61,791 nucleotides of DNA from Selenomonas sp. (GTDB taxonomy: Bacteria > Bacillota_C > Negativicutes > Selenomonadales > Selenomonadaceae): NCBI RefSeq assembly GCF_024699275.1, contig NZ_JAILPX010000111.1:1-61791 (forward strand). Reading direction: 5' to 3'. Below the pieces are notes generated by a model, which saw nothing but the letters and a program-made list of their open reading frames with translations, did not search any database and was not told where the DNA came from. A program made the translations under genes and the position numbers. The first letter of the stretch is position 1. Every line of letters starts with the position of its first letter. This document shows, piece by piece, positions 23,409 through 32,284 of the stretch.

Positions 23409-24123
23409 TACAGCAACGCAGGTCTCCAGTGTGGCTGTGGTAAGCGATAATCGGCTTTTGGCTGAGCTGACTATGCAGGGGAAGCTTACCCATTCCGAAA
23501 CCTTGCTGCCGCATATTGAACAGGTGTTGAAGATGGCGGCTGTTGCCAAGGAGAATTTGGAAGGGGTTGCCGTAAGTATCGGGCCTGGTTCCTTTACGGG
23601 ACTGCGCATCGGCTTAGCGGTGGCCAAGGCCATGAGTTATACCCTGCAGATTCCCCTGGCAGGCGTTTCTACGTTGCAGGCGCTGGCTTATCAGCTGCCT
23701 GCGCCAGGGGTGCGGGTTATGTGTTTATTGGATGCGCAGAAGGGGAATGCCTATGTGGAGAGTTATCACTGGAAGCAGGGCATTTTGACCGTAGCCGAGC
23801 CAATCCAGGTAGCTAAGATAACGGATATTGTAGCTGCCTGTGCAGCCTTGGATGAACCGGTAATCTTACTTGGGGATGCGGTGCAGAAGAAAATCGTGGG
23901 CAAACTGGAGCTGCCTGCTAATGTCTGTGCGGCTCAGCCCCATATCGTTATGCCAAGGGCTGCGGGCGTGGCGTTGCTGGGTCAGCAGAAGCTGGCAGCA
24001 GGCGAACAGGATAATGTGATGGATTTGGAACCGGTATACATTCGTCGCAGTGAGGCGGAAGTGCTCTGGGAAAAGCGGCACCCGGAAGAGGCAAAAGCCA
24101 CCAAGCCAACGGAAGAGATGTAA
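23389..24123 (+). CDS. tsaB: tRNA threonylcarbamoyladenosine biosynthesis protein TsaB
   Basis: 244 aa of the ASKHA fold: N-terminal ILAIDTATQVSSVAVV and the signature SIGPGSFTGLRIGLA. TsaB is the inactive TsaD paralogue that forms the TsaB-TsaD heterodimer. The start is TTG at 23389, with AAGGAG and GGAG upstream inside tsaE; the family N-terminus (LAIDTA) begins right there, which supports this unusual start. The last 20 residues or so are a charged extension (RHPEEAKATKPTEEM). Confidence 0.94.
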   Translation: MSILAIDTATQVSSVAVVSDNRLLAELTMQGKLTHSETLLPHIEQVLKMAAVAKENLEGVAVSIGPGSFTGLRIGLAVAKAMSYTLQIPLAGVSTLQALAYQLPAPGVRVMCLLDAQKGNAYVESYHWKQGILTVAEPIQVAKITDIVAACAALDEPVILLGDAVQKKIVGKLELPANVCAAQPHIVMPRAAGVALLGQQKLAAGEQDNVMDLEPVYIRRSEAEVLWEKRHPEEAKATKPTEEM

Positions 24124-24145
24124 GCAAAGAGAAAGAGGAGATGTA

Positions 24146-24622
24146 ATGGACGCTGTTCCTTTAGATAGTATCGATGTAAATCATTTGGAGTTTCGGGAGA
24201 TGGCTCCCGAGGATGCCGATGCGGTGGAAGTGGTGGAAAAAGCCTGCTTTGCCATTCCCTGGTCCAGGGAGTCCTTCTGGAAGGAAGCCCAGAATGAAAA
24301 TACGCTATACCTTTTGGCACTGGATGACGAACGGGTAATCGGTTATGTGGGCTGTTGGATTTCTTATGAAGAAGCGCAGATTACCAATGTGGCTATTTTG
24401 CCTGAATATCGGGGAAAGCGTATTGGTACCCGGATGTTTGGCGAAATCATTGAAAGGGTCAAGGAAAAGGGTGTAACGGCTATGACCTTGGAGGTGCGCC
24501 CCACTAATGCACCGGCGTTGGCTCTTTATAAAGGCTATGGCTTCAAGGAGGCGGGACGGCGTCCCAAATACTATCAGGATAATGGCGAAGATGCGATTAT
24601 CATGTGGAATACGAAACTTTGA
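24146..24622 (+). CDS. rimI: Ribosomal protein S18-alanine N-acetyltransferase family protein (GNAT)
   Basis: 158 aa GNAT fold. The acetyl-CoA loop is seen as ILPEYRGKRIGTRMF and motif B as LEVRPTNAPALALYKGYGF, which is the RimI signature. It acetylates the N-terminus of S18 in bacteria where tested. AGAGGAG precedes ATG 24146. The gene lies between tsaB and tsaD, its standard position. The first 20 residues (AVPLDSIDVNHLEFREM) are a short extension before the fold. Confidence 0.92.
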   Translation: MDAVPLDSIDVNHLEFREMAPEDADAVEVVEKACFAIPWSRESFWKEAQNENTLYLLALDDERVIGYVGCWISYEEAQITNVAILPEYRGKRIGTRMFGEIIERVKEKGVTAMTLEVRPTNAPALALYKGYGFKEAGRRPKYYQDNGEDAIIMWNTKL

Positions 24623-24656
24623 TCGTTTGAATTTAGATAAGGTGACGGAAGTTTTT

Positions 24657-25688
24657 ATGGAGAAGAAAAAGGAAGAACTGCTGACGCTGGCGATAGAGTC
24701 CAGTTGTGATGAGACATCGGCGGCGGTTTTACGGGGCGGACGGGAGATACTTGCGAACATCATCTCCACCCAGATTCCCATTCATCAGAAATTTGGCGGG
24801 GTGGTGCCGGAAATCGCTTCCCGCAAGCATATTGTGAATATCATGCCGGTTATTGATGAGTGCCTGCGTACAGCCAAGGTGGATTTGAAGGATATTGACC
24901 AGGTGGCTGTGACCTATGGCCCAGGTTTGGTTGGTGCTTTGTTGGTAGGCGTATCAGCGGCTAAGTCGCTGGCTTTTTCATTAGGGAAACCGCTGATTGG
25001 GGTCAATCACCTGGAGGGACATATCTTTGCTAATTTCCTGGCTGCACCGGATTTAGAACCGCCATTCATGGCACTGGTGGTGTCTGGCGGCCATACGGCA
25101 TTGGTGGATGTACAGGGCTATAACCGCTTCCGGATGATGGGACAGACCCGGGATGATGCTGCCGGTGAAGCCTTTGACAAGATTGCCCGGGTAATGGGGC
25201 TGCCTTATCCCGGAGGGCCGCGGATTGACGCGCTGGCCAAGGATGGCAATCCTCTGGCCATTGATTTTCCGCAGGCGCTGACGGAAAAGGGCAATTACGA
25301 GTTCAGTTTCAGTGGTTTGAAGTCAGCAGTGCTCAACTACATCAATAGCGAAAAGATGAAGGGCCATGAGCTGAACAAGGCGGATATCGCTGCGTCCTTC
25401 CAGCATTCGGTAATTGAAGTACTGGTGGGGAAAGCTTTCCAGGCAGTCAAAGAGGCTGGACGGGATACGCTTGTGCTGGCCGGCGGCGTGGCCGCCAATA
25501 GCGGCTTGGAGGCCCGTTTGCGGGAGGAGTCAGAAAAACGTGGTGTTCGGTTCCTCTATCCTAGCAAGATTCTTTGTACGGATAATGCAGCCATGATTGG
25601 CTGCCGCGGGTATTATCAGGCACTTGCTGGCGGGTATAGCGATTTGTATCTCAATGCGGTGCCGGGACTTAGTCTCACCGATAAATAA
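24657..25688 (+). CDS. tsaD: tRNA N6-adenosine threonylcarbamoyltransferase TsaD
   Basis: 343 aa, normal length. It begins with the ASKHA core LAIESSCDETSAAVL and has the metal-binding HxxxH (VNHLEGH) plus the nucleotide motifs VVSGGHT and LAGGVAAN. It transfers the threonylcarbamoyl group to A37 with TsaB and TsaE. ATG 24657 gives the family N-terminus; GGAAG is 5 nt upstream. It ends the t6A operon, followed by a large hairpin. Confidence 0.97.
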   Translation: MEKKKEELLTLAIESSCDETSAAVLRGGREILANIISTQIPIHQKFGGVVPEIASRKHIVNIMPVIDECLRTAKVDLKDIDQVAVTYGPGLVGALLVGVSAAKSLAFSLGKPLIGVNHLEGHIFANFLAAPDLEPPFMALVVSGGHTALVDVQGYNRFRMMGQTRDDAAGEAFDKIARVMGLPYPGGPRIDALAKDGNPLAIDFPQALTEKGNYEFSFSGLKSAVLNYINSEKMKGHELNKADIAASFQHSVIEVLVGKAFQAVKEAGRDTLVLAGGVAANSGLEARLREESEKRGVRFLYPSKILCTDNAAMIGCRGYYQALAGGYSDLYLNAVPGLSLTDK

Positions 25689-25707
25689 TTTTATACGTTA
25701 TGTTCCA

Positions 25708-25777
25708 ATGGCGGAACAGATATGGTTTTTACGTTGCGCTAGTCGCTTCGCAATGCAGATCCTATCTGTTCCGCCAT
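25708..25777. repeat. Large imperfect hairpin downstream of tsaD
   Basis: A 15-bp perfect inverted repeat ATGGCGGAACAGATA (25708-25722) / TATCTGTTCCGCCAT (25763-25777) encloses 40 nt. The loop holds a second short stem (TTGCG 25734-25738 / CGCAA 25749-25753). There is no T-run directly after it, so it is not a typical terminator. Confidence 0.75.
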
Positions 25778-25817
25778 GTTACATTTAGGGGTTGTTTTTT
25801 ATTGGTGTTATGGGATT

Positions 25818-25848
25818 AAAAGTCTCCCGTTGAGGGCGGCAGACTTTT
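25818..25848 (+). terminator. Hairpin before the kinase gene (terminator or attenuator)
   Basis: AAAAGTCT (25818-25825) pairs with AGACTTTT (25841-25848), with an inner CCC/GGG. It ends in four Ts 23 nt before the kinase ATG. It may terminate read-through or act as a regulated leader hairpin. Confidence 0.5.
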
Positions 25849-25871
25849 GGTTTGATGAATGAGGTGGAAAT

Positions 25872-27287
25872 ATGCGCAATCACAATTTAACGAACAAACA
25901 ACTAAATATCCTGGATCGCTTGCAACAAATTCTGCCCTTTGCAGCAGATCTCGCCCATGGACATGCAGCGGTCTATGTTCAGGAAGAGGATAAACTGCGC
26001 GTAACGGCTAAAGCCATGCCTCATACGGTTTATATGCAGGATACAACGGAAAATGGGGAAGATTTGGTGGATGCTCTGGCAGAACCTTTGGTAGCGGAGG
26101 TCTTTCAATCCGCGCAGTTTGTGCATGGCAAGCGGGAGCAGGATTATGGGCATTTTATTGATATGTATGTGTTCCCCGTTGCTGATGGCAATAAGGTCAT
26201 TGCCGCCGTTAGCATAGAAGTGGATAAGGATCACTTGAATATGGATGATTTTTCCCAGCTGATTAAGACCACTACGGATGTGCTGCATTATGCTGCTAAG
26301 GATGTGGATTTAGCGCCCTTTGCGCCTTTATCGGCCAGCGATGGGCTGATTATTACCGACCAGTTCAGTCGTATCGTCTTTGCCAATGCGGCGGCACAAC
26401 GGATTTACCGGGTGCTGGGGGTAGGCAGCCTCAAGGGCTGTCACCTGTTTGACCGGCAGCTTTCCCGTCATGTGACGCGGGAGTCCTTCGAACGGAATCG
26501 GCCCTGGCAAAAGGAACTTACAGCCGGGGACTTGCTTCTTATCCGACGGCAGATTGACTTGCAGGCAGGAGGCACACTGCTAAGGCGGATTGTAATCATC
26601 TCCGATGTAACGGAAGTTCGTGCTAAGGAACAGGAAATCCGCATTAAATCTGCGGTGATTCAGGAGATTCATCATCGGGTCAAGAATAATCTGCAGACGG
26701 TGGCCAGCTTGTTGCGCCTGCAATCCCGACGCAGTGAATCTTTCGAGGTGAAATCAGCACTGTCCGAAAGTGTCAACCGGGTGTTATCCATTGCCGCCGT
26801 TCATGATTTTCTGTCCCGGCAGGGGCAGGATTGTATGGATATCGGTCAGATCATGGCGGAAATATTTTCCCAGATCAAGGCCAGCATGGTGGCGGCGGAT
26901 TTTGATCTGCAGCAGGAGTTTAGCGGAGCATCGGTGAGCTTGCCGCCAAAATATGCCAGCTCGCTGGCCTTGGTACTCAATGAGCTGATCATCAATGCGG
27001 TGGAGCATGCTTTTGCTGGACGACAGGCGGGACTGGTAGGGTTGAAGGTGGAAATGACGGAAGAATTGAAGCTGGATTTTTATGATGATGGCTGTGGCCT
27101 GCCTGCGGATTTTCAATTGGGGAAAAAACGTTCTTTGGGGCTTTCCATTATTCGCACCTTGATTGAGGGAGATTTGGCTGGCACTTTTCAATTGGTTAAC
27201 GATGCCAGTGGACGGGGAACTCATGCTTATATTGTATTGCCCAGGCCTGAGGGGCAGGAACAGATTGTAGCCGGTTTGGAGGAATAA
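25872..27287 (+). CDS. Sensor histidine kinase, HisKA_2 type (PdtaS/EutW-like)
   Basis: 471 aa. It has an N-terminal GAF-like sensor domain typical of this kinase class (about residues 1-145) and a PAS domain (about 150-250). The HisKA_2 dimerisation domain has H268 in EIHHRVKNNLQT, and the HATPase has NELIINAVEHAF and DDGCGLP. No membrane segments are visible, so it senses a cytoplasmic signal. This architecture usually partners with an ANTAR response regulator, and one follows directly. No ethanolamine genes lie nearby, so a general PdtaS/PdtaR-like role is more likely than EutW. Confidence 0.9.
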   Translation: MRNHNLTNKQLNILDRLQQILPFAADLAHGHAAVYVQEEDKLRVTAKAMPHTVYMQDTTENGEDLVDALAEPLVAEVFQSAQFVHGKREQDYGHFIDMYVFPVADGNKVIAAVSIEVDKDHLNMDDFSQLIKTTTDVLHYAAKDVDLAPFAPLSASDGLIITDQFSRIVFANAAAQRIYRVLGVGSLKGCHLFDRQLSRHVTRESFERNRPWQKELTAGDLLLIRRQIDLQAGGTLLRRIVIISDVTEVRAKEQEIRIKSAVIQEIHHRVKNNLQTVASLLRLQSRRSESFEVKSALSESVNRVLSIAAVHDFLSRQGQDCMDIGQIMAEIFSQIKASMVAADFDLQQEFSGASVSLPPKYASSLALVLNELIINAVEHAFAGRQAGLVGLKVEMTEELKLDFYDDGCGLPADFQLGKKRSLGLSIIRTLIEGDLAGTFQLVNDASGRGTHAYIVLPRPEGQEQIVAGLEE

Positions 27288-27290
27288 GTG

Positions 27291-27881
27291 ATGCAGAAGG
27301 ATACGAAAAGCTTGCGGATTGTCATCGCCGATAATGAATCCCTTATCCGTATGGATATCCGGGAAATGCTGGAAGATGCAGGTCATGAAGTGGTGGGGGA
27401 AGCCATTACTGGCCGTAAGGCAGTGGAACTGACCCGGCAGCATCGTCCGGACCTGGTGCTGATGGATATCAAGATGCCGGAAATGGATGGAATCAAGGCA
27501 GCCAGGAAAATCAGCGAGGCCAAACTGGCACCAGTTATTCTGCTGACGGCGTTCAGCCAGGCGGATATTGTGGCGCAAGCCAAGGATTCTGGCGTATTGG
27601 GGTATTTGGTCAAACCGGTGCAGGAAAGCCAACTCTTTCCTGCTATGGAAATTGCCCTTTCCCGCTGGCAGGAAGTGCAGGGGCTTGAGGATGAACTGGA
27701 AAAACTCAAGGATTCATTGGAAACCCGCAAGCTTATTGACCGAGCCAAGGGAATCATCATGGCGGCACATAAATTAGGAGAACAGGAGGCCTATCGCCGG
27801 ATGCAGCAGTATGCGATGCAGAAACGGGTGACCATCAAGGATGTTGCGCAAAGCATCATTCGGGCAGCAGGCGGCAAATAA
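27291..27881 (+). CDS. Response regulator with ANTAR RNA-binding domain
   Basis: 196 aa. A receiver domain with D59 (LVLMDIKMP) and a coiled-coil linker precede a C-terminal ANTAR domain (RAKGIIMAAHKLGEQEAYRR, ending SIIRAAGG). ANTAR proteins bind paired RNA hairpins and prevent transcription termination, so its targets are leader hairpins, not promoters. GGAGG is 8 nt from ATG 27291; a GTG at 27288 is possible. It is coupled to the kinase gene (3-nt gap). Candidate target hairpins in the window are listed under findings. Confidence 0.92.
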   Translation: MQKDTKSLRIVIADNESLIRMDIREMLEDAGHEVVGEAITGRKAVELTRQHRPDLVLMDIKMPEMDGIKAARKISEAKLAPVILLTAFSQADIVAQAKDSGVLGYLVKPVQESQLFPAMEIALSRWQEVQGLEDELEKLKDSLETRKLIDRAKGIIMAAHKLGEQEAYRRMQQYAMQKRVTIKDVAQSIIRAAGGK

Positions 27882-28188
27882 AGGCAGAAGCGTATTGTTC
27901 CGCAATATGGATTAGGATAAAATAAATAGCAGATATTCATGGGAAGAGAGGAGCGCAATCTTCTTCGGAGATGTCCAAGAAGGTAAGGAAATAAAGTAGA
28001 ATGCGTTGGGAATTGACTGATTGTATAGGATTGGTCAATTCTTTATTTTTGTCCGATTTGTTATGGGACAGGATTAAATGTCTTTAACTTGTATAAAATA
28101 AGAATAAAACGTATAATAAAGCCATCGAAAGATAGAGTACTTAAGTCGATTTCGATACGCTTCTGAGTGATCATAGGAGGCAAAGAAA
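27882..28188 (+). promoter_or_regulatory. Intergenic region: terminator of the ANTAR operon and promoter of mtlR
   Basis: There is no gene. GAATTGAC (28010-28017) pairs with GTCAATTC (28034-28041), extended by G-T pairs and followed by TTTATTTTT: a terminator. The mtlR promoter is TTGTAT (28089-28094) and TATAAT (28112-28117), 17 bp apart. ATCGAAA (28124-28130) and TTTCGAT (28150-28156) form a hairpin at the very start of the predicted transcript. Confidence 0.75.
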
Positions 28189-30294
28189 ATGAATCTGCGT
28201 GAGCGAACTACGGCAATACTGAAACTATTAACGGAAGGGAATCATACCGTTCATAGTGCCCATGACCTGGCAGATAAGCTGGGTGTCAGCACGAAAACGG
28301 TTTCCCGGGAATTGCCGGCAGTGGCGGAGGCGTTGAAATCTTATGGACTTGGTCTGTCCCGCAGAAAAGGAGCAGGCTTGGTCATAGATGGTGGCGTTGA
28401 AGCTATGGCCTCACTGAAAGAATTCTTAGGGCAGGTGAATGACCGAAATTTTTCGCCAGAGGAGCGGCGGTCGATTATCGTCAGTCGATTGCTGCCCAAT
28501 CATGAGCCGGTAAAGCTCTTTGCCCTTGCATCGCTCCTGGGCGTAACCGATGGCACCATCAGCAAGGATTTGGACAAGTTAGAAAGCTGGTTTAAGGGAC
28601 ATGGGCTGAAACTTGTCAGAAGACCGGGACTGGGGGTCTATATTGAGGGCAATGAACGGAATATCCGGCAGGCAATTGTAGCATATATTTATGAAAATGT
28701 GGATGAGCAGGAGTTATTGCAGCTGGTGCAGGCGAATTTAGTCAATGATGACCAGATGGTAGGTAAGGCTTCGGCACATCTGCTGGATTTAGTGGATAAA
28801 GAAATTATCCAGCACTTGGAATGTTTGATTCATCAGATGGAAAAATCTTTGGATGGGCGCTTGTCTGATCAGGCTTTTGTGGGCTTGCTGGTGCACTTGG
28901 CACTGGCAGTACAGAGAATTCGCCGTCACGAGTCCATTCAGTTGGCTTCGGAAGTGTTGGAAAACTTAAGGGGGAAGGCTGAGTTCAGTTTGGCCGCAGA
29001 CCTGGGGAAGGCTATTGCTCAAGAATTTGCCATCCCCATCAACGATGCGGAAACGGGTTATATTGCCATGCATATTCTGGGGGCTCGTAGTCGTTATCAA
29101 CCACAGGGTATGCCGGCAGCATTGGATAATTTTCATCTGGTGCGTCTGGCAAAAAGTCTGATGCGGGCGGCGGAAAAGCATTGTGGGCAGAATTTATATC
29201 GCAATTCCGCACTGTTGACGGGGCTGGTTAATCATTTGGGGCCATCCATCAGCAGGTTGAAGATGGGGATGCCGATACGCAATCCGCTTTTGACGGAAAT
29301 GAACAGGAATTATCCGGAGCTCATGCAGCTGGCAGCAGCCAGTGTTCATGAGATTGAAGGGGAACTGGATATCGTCTTTCCAGAGGAAGAAATTGCTTAT
29401 ATTGCCATGCACTTAGGCGCAGCGCTTAATGACAACCAGACGCTTAAAAAAATGGAGCGCCGGGTGATTGTGGCCTGCCCTACAGGGATGGGAACTTCAA
29501 GGTTACTTGCCAGTCGGCTGCGGCAGATGTACGACAATCTGATCATCCATGATATGGTGTCTACCCTGCAGCTTACGCTTGCTTATTTTGGCGAACATGA
29601 GGCGGACTTCATCATTTCTACGGTCCCCATTGCCCATGTACCACTGCCAGTGGTAGTGGTCAGCGCCTTGCTGACGCCTGATGATCAGAAAAAGATAGAT
29701 GAGCTGCTGGATAGCCAGGCACCCCAGTTTAGAGCGCAGACCGCGACGAAGAAGGCTAAGCCGAATTTTGTGGCGGCATTGCAGGCCATGAAGGCCTATG
29801 ACCAGGCTATTTTAACTTTGCTTGAAGGATTTTTTTTCGCAGAAGATCGTCAGTCCATGACGGTGCAGGAGATTTCCCAACTGGTGGGAGGAATGATCAG
29901 TGCGGATAAAGGGATTGCCGAGTGCATTGCCCGGGATTTACTGGCCCGGGAGGATAAAGGCAGCACGGCGGTCAGCGGCAATCATCTGATTCTTTTGCAT
30001 TGTCGCAGCTCGCACGTTCAAAACATTCATTTTGGAATTGTACATATGGGAGAGTTCTTTTTCTATCCTGCCGAGCCTGCGGAAAAGATTCGCACCGCGG
30101 CGGTGATGGTAGCTCCTAAGTTATGCACCCAATATGAACTGGAAACCATAGGTTATATATCCGCCATTCTTTTGGAACGGTGGGGCTTTATCGAAGTGTT
30201 GCATGAAGGGGATAAGCGGCTTATCCATGAGGAGTTGATTCGCATATTCCGGGAGTTTCATGCCAAGAAGTATAAAGAATTGATGGAGGGGTAA
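28189..30294 (+). CDS. mtlR: BglG-family transcriptional regulator of mannitol uptake (MtlR-like)
   Basis: 701 aa. Two N-terminal helix-turn-helix domains (about residues 1-150, with VSTKTVSRELPAV) precede two PRD domains with conserved histidines (for example HIL and AMHLGAAL). A PTS IIB-like domain with Cys in VACPTGMGTSRL and a C-terminal IIA-like domain follow. This is the layout of MtlR activators, whose activity is set by PTS phosphorylation of the PRD, IIB and IIA sites. AGGAGG precedes the ATG. It ends 3 nt before mtlA, so it is expressed with the transporter. Confidence 0.92.
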   Translation: MNLRERTTAILKLLTEGNHTVHSAHDLADKLGVSTKTVSRELPAVAEALKSYGLGLSRRKGAGLVIDGGVEAMASLKEFLGQVNDRNFSPEERRSIIVSRLLPNHEPVKLFALASLLGVTDGTISKDLDKLESWFKGHGLKLVRRPGLGVYIEGNERNIRQAIVAYIYENVDEQELLQLVQANLVNDDQMVGKASAHLLDLVDKEIIQHLECLIHQMEKSLDGRLSDQAFVGLLVHLALAVQRIRRHESIQLASEVLENLRGKAEFSLAADLGKAIAQEFAIPINDAETGYIAMHILGARSRYQPQGMPAALDNFHLVRLAKSLMRAAEKHCGQNLYRNSALLTGLVNHLGPSISRLKMGMPIRNPLLTEMNRNYPELMQLAAASVHEIEGELDIVFPEEEIAYIAMHLGAALNDNQTLKKMERRVIVACPTGMGTSRLLASRLRQMYDNLIIHDMVSTLQLTLAYFGEHEADFIISTVPIAHVPLPVVVVSALLTPDDQKKIDELLDSQAPQFRAQTATKKAKPNFVAALQAMKAYDQAILTLLEGFFFAEDRQSMTVQEISQLVGGMISADKGIAECIARDLLAREDKGSTAVSGNHLILLHCRSSHVQNIHFGIVHMGEFFFYPAEPAEKIRTAAVMVAPKLCTQYELETIGYISAILLERWGFIEVLHEGDKRLIHEELIRIFREFHAKKYKELMEG

Positions 30295-30297
30295 TCC

Positions 30298-32196
30298 ATG
30301 AGTACAGCGACAGGCTCTGCACAGAGTGCGGGCTTTCAGGAAGCTATGCAGAAATTTGGCCGGTTCTTATCCGGTATGGTTTTACCAAATATCGGCGCCT
30401 TTATCGCCTGGGGGTTATTGACGGCGCTCTTTATCCCTACAGGCTGGCTGCCCAATGAATACTTGGCCCAGGTGGGCGGTCCCATGAGCAAATGGCTCAT
30501 TCCCCTGTTGTTAGGTTATAGCGGCGGTGCAGCGGTATACAGCCATCGGGGCGGTGTGCTGGGCACGATTGCCACGGCTGGTGTCATTGCCGGAGCGGAT
30601 ATCCCTATGTTCTTAGGAGCGATGATTATGGGGCCGCTGGCTGGTTATCTGATGAAGAAATTTGATCAGGCCATTGAAAACAGTATTCCCACGGGCTTTG
30701 AGATGCTGGTCAATAATTTTTCTGCAGGGATATTAGGCGGTATTTTGGCGGTACTGGCATATGTGGCTGTAGGGCCTGTGGTGCTGGCGGCTAATGGTGT
30801 ATTGCGGGCCGGCGTAGAGGGAATTGTGGCTGTGGGCCTTTTGCCACTGGCTTCCATCATCATCGAGCCGGCCAAGATTCTATTTCTCAACAATGCCATC
30901 AATCACGGTGTATTGTCCCCCTTGGGAATTCAACAGGCAGAAGAATTCGGAAAGTCCATGTTCTTCATGTTGGAGGCTAACCCGGGACCGGGGCTTGGTG
31001 TACTTCTGGCCTATTGGTTCTTTGGGAAGGGGATGGCCAGGGATTCCACTCCTGGTGCGATGATCATCCACCTTTTGGGCGGTATCCATGAGATATACTT
31101 CCCCTATGTACTGATGAAGCCGGTTCTGTTGATTGCGGTGATTGCTGGCGGTATGGCAGGGGTGGCAACTTTGCAGCTGCTGGGTGGCGGTCTTATTGCG
31201 CCGTCCTCTCCGGGGTCCATTATCGCCATTCTGGCCATGACGCCCAAAGGGGCCTTTATTGCCAATATGGCGGATTTCCTTGTGGCTACCGTGGTATCCT
31301 GTGCAGTGGCCTCTGTATTTGTGAAGGTTTCTGCGGGGGAAGAAAGCGGCGAATCCTTGACTGAGGCCAGGGAAGCTATGCGGCAACGCAAACAGCGCGG
31401 ACAATTGGCTACCAGCGAAGCCCGTGTCAGCGGTTATGAACTTCAGCGTATCGTTTACGCCTGCGATGCAGGGATGGGATCTAGTGCCCTGGGGGCTGCC
31501 AGCCTGCGTAAGAAGCTGCGGGCAGCAGGACATGGGGAAATATCGGTAACCAATGCTGCCATCGGCCATATTCCCAAGGATGCTCAGATTGTGGTCACCC
31601 ATGAAAAACTGGCCCAGAGGGCAAGGGAGGATTCGCCACAGGCCGAACATATTCTCGTCAGGAATTTTACCCAGAATGATGTTTTTGAGCAGATTATGGA
31701 CCGTTTGTCTGAAGATAAGCTGGTCGGCGTTATGGCTGATGGACAGACCGGCTCCCGGGAAAAACATGTGCTGGATCTCAGTAACATCCAGTTGGGCCTA
31801 AAAAGTGTCAGCAAGGAGGAGGCCATAACGGCAACTGGCCGGGCTTTGGTGAAAGCAGGTTTCGTGGAGGAAAATTACATCGATGGGATGCTCAAGAGGG
31901 AAGCGGATATCAGCACCTATGTGGGTAAGGGCATAGCCATTCCCCATGGGGAGGCGGCAGTCAAGGATGCCATCCGTCAGTCTGGTATTGTGGTTCTCCA
32001 GTATCCTCAAGGCATCAAGTTTGGGGATGATACAGCGCATATCCTGGTGGGCATTGCGGGCAAGGATAATGATCATCTCTCCATCCTGGCAAACATTGCA
32101 TCTACCATGGATGAGTGTAGCGAGGCAGAGCTGAAACAGCTTTATAATACAAAGGATGCAAGTGTTCTTTATAAACGCTTTGCACAGGCAAATTGA
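30298..32196 (+). CDS. mtlA: PTS mannitol transporter, EIICBA fusion
   Basis: 632 aa. The EIIC membrane domain (about residues 15-345) carries GGIHEIYFPYVLM, the substrate-site motif. EIIB has the phospho-Cys in VYACDAGMGSSALG, and EIIA the phospho-His in GIAIPHGEA. All three domains in one chain match E. coli MtlA. It imports and phosphorylates mannitol to mannitol-1-phosphate. It lies between mtlR and mtlD. TGGAGGGG precedes the start and the 3-nt gap suggests coupling to mtlR. Confidence 0.96.
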   Translation: MSTATGSAQSAGFQEAMQKFGRFLSGMVLPNIGAFIAWGLLTALFIPTGWLPNEYLAQVGGPMSKWLIPLLLGYSGGAAVYSHRGGVLGTIATAGVIAGADIPMFLGAMIMGPLAGYLMKKFDQAIENSIPTGFEMLVNNFSAGILGGILAVLAYVAVGPVVLAANGVLRAGVEGIVAVGLLPLASIIIEPAKILFLNNAINHGVLSPLGIQQAEEFGKSMFFMLEANPGPGLGVLLAYWFFGKGMARDSTPGAMIIHLLGGIHEIYFPYVLMKPVLLIAVIAGGMAGVATLQLLGGGLIAPSSPGSIIAILAMTPKGAFIANMADFLVATVVSCAVASVFVKVSAGEESGESLTEAREAMRQRKQRGQLATSEARVSGYELQRIVYACDAGMGSSALGAASLRKKLRAAGHGEISVTNAAIGHIPKDAQIVVTHEKLAQRAREDSPQAEHILVRNFTQNDVFEQIMDRLSEDKLVGVMADGQTGSREKHVLDLSNIQLGLKSVSKEEAITATGRALVKAGFVEENYIDGMLKREADISTYVGKGIAIPHGEAAVKDAIRQSGIVVLQYPQGIKFGDDTAHILVGIAGKDNDHLSILANIASTMDECSEAELKQLYNTKDASVLYKRFAQAN

Positions 32197-32212
32197 TAAT
32201 TGGATATTACAT

Positions 32213-32259
32213 GTCCCTTTCCCAGGCAGGAGTCTATCCTGGGAAAAGGGACTATTTTT
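32213..32259 (+). terminator. Hairpin with T-run between mtlA and mtlD
   Basis: GTCCCTTTCCCAGG (32213-32226) pairs with CCTGGGAAAAGGGAC (32238-32252) with one bulge, followed by a T-rich run. Inside an operon it would act as a partial terminator lowering mtlD relative to mtlA. Confidence 0.75.
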
Positions 32260-32284
32260 TTGACATATTCTGGAGGTTATGATT

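Noticed and set aside
25872..27881. Ethanolamine (EutW/EutV) control system
   Set aside because: Domain layout fits, but no eut genes lie nearby; a general kinase/ANTAR pair is the safer call.
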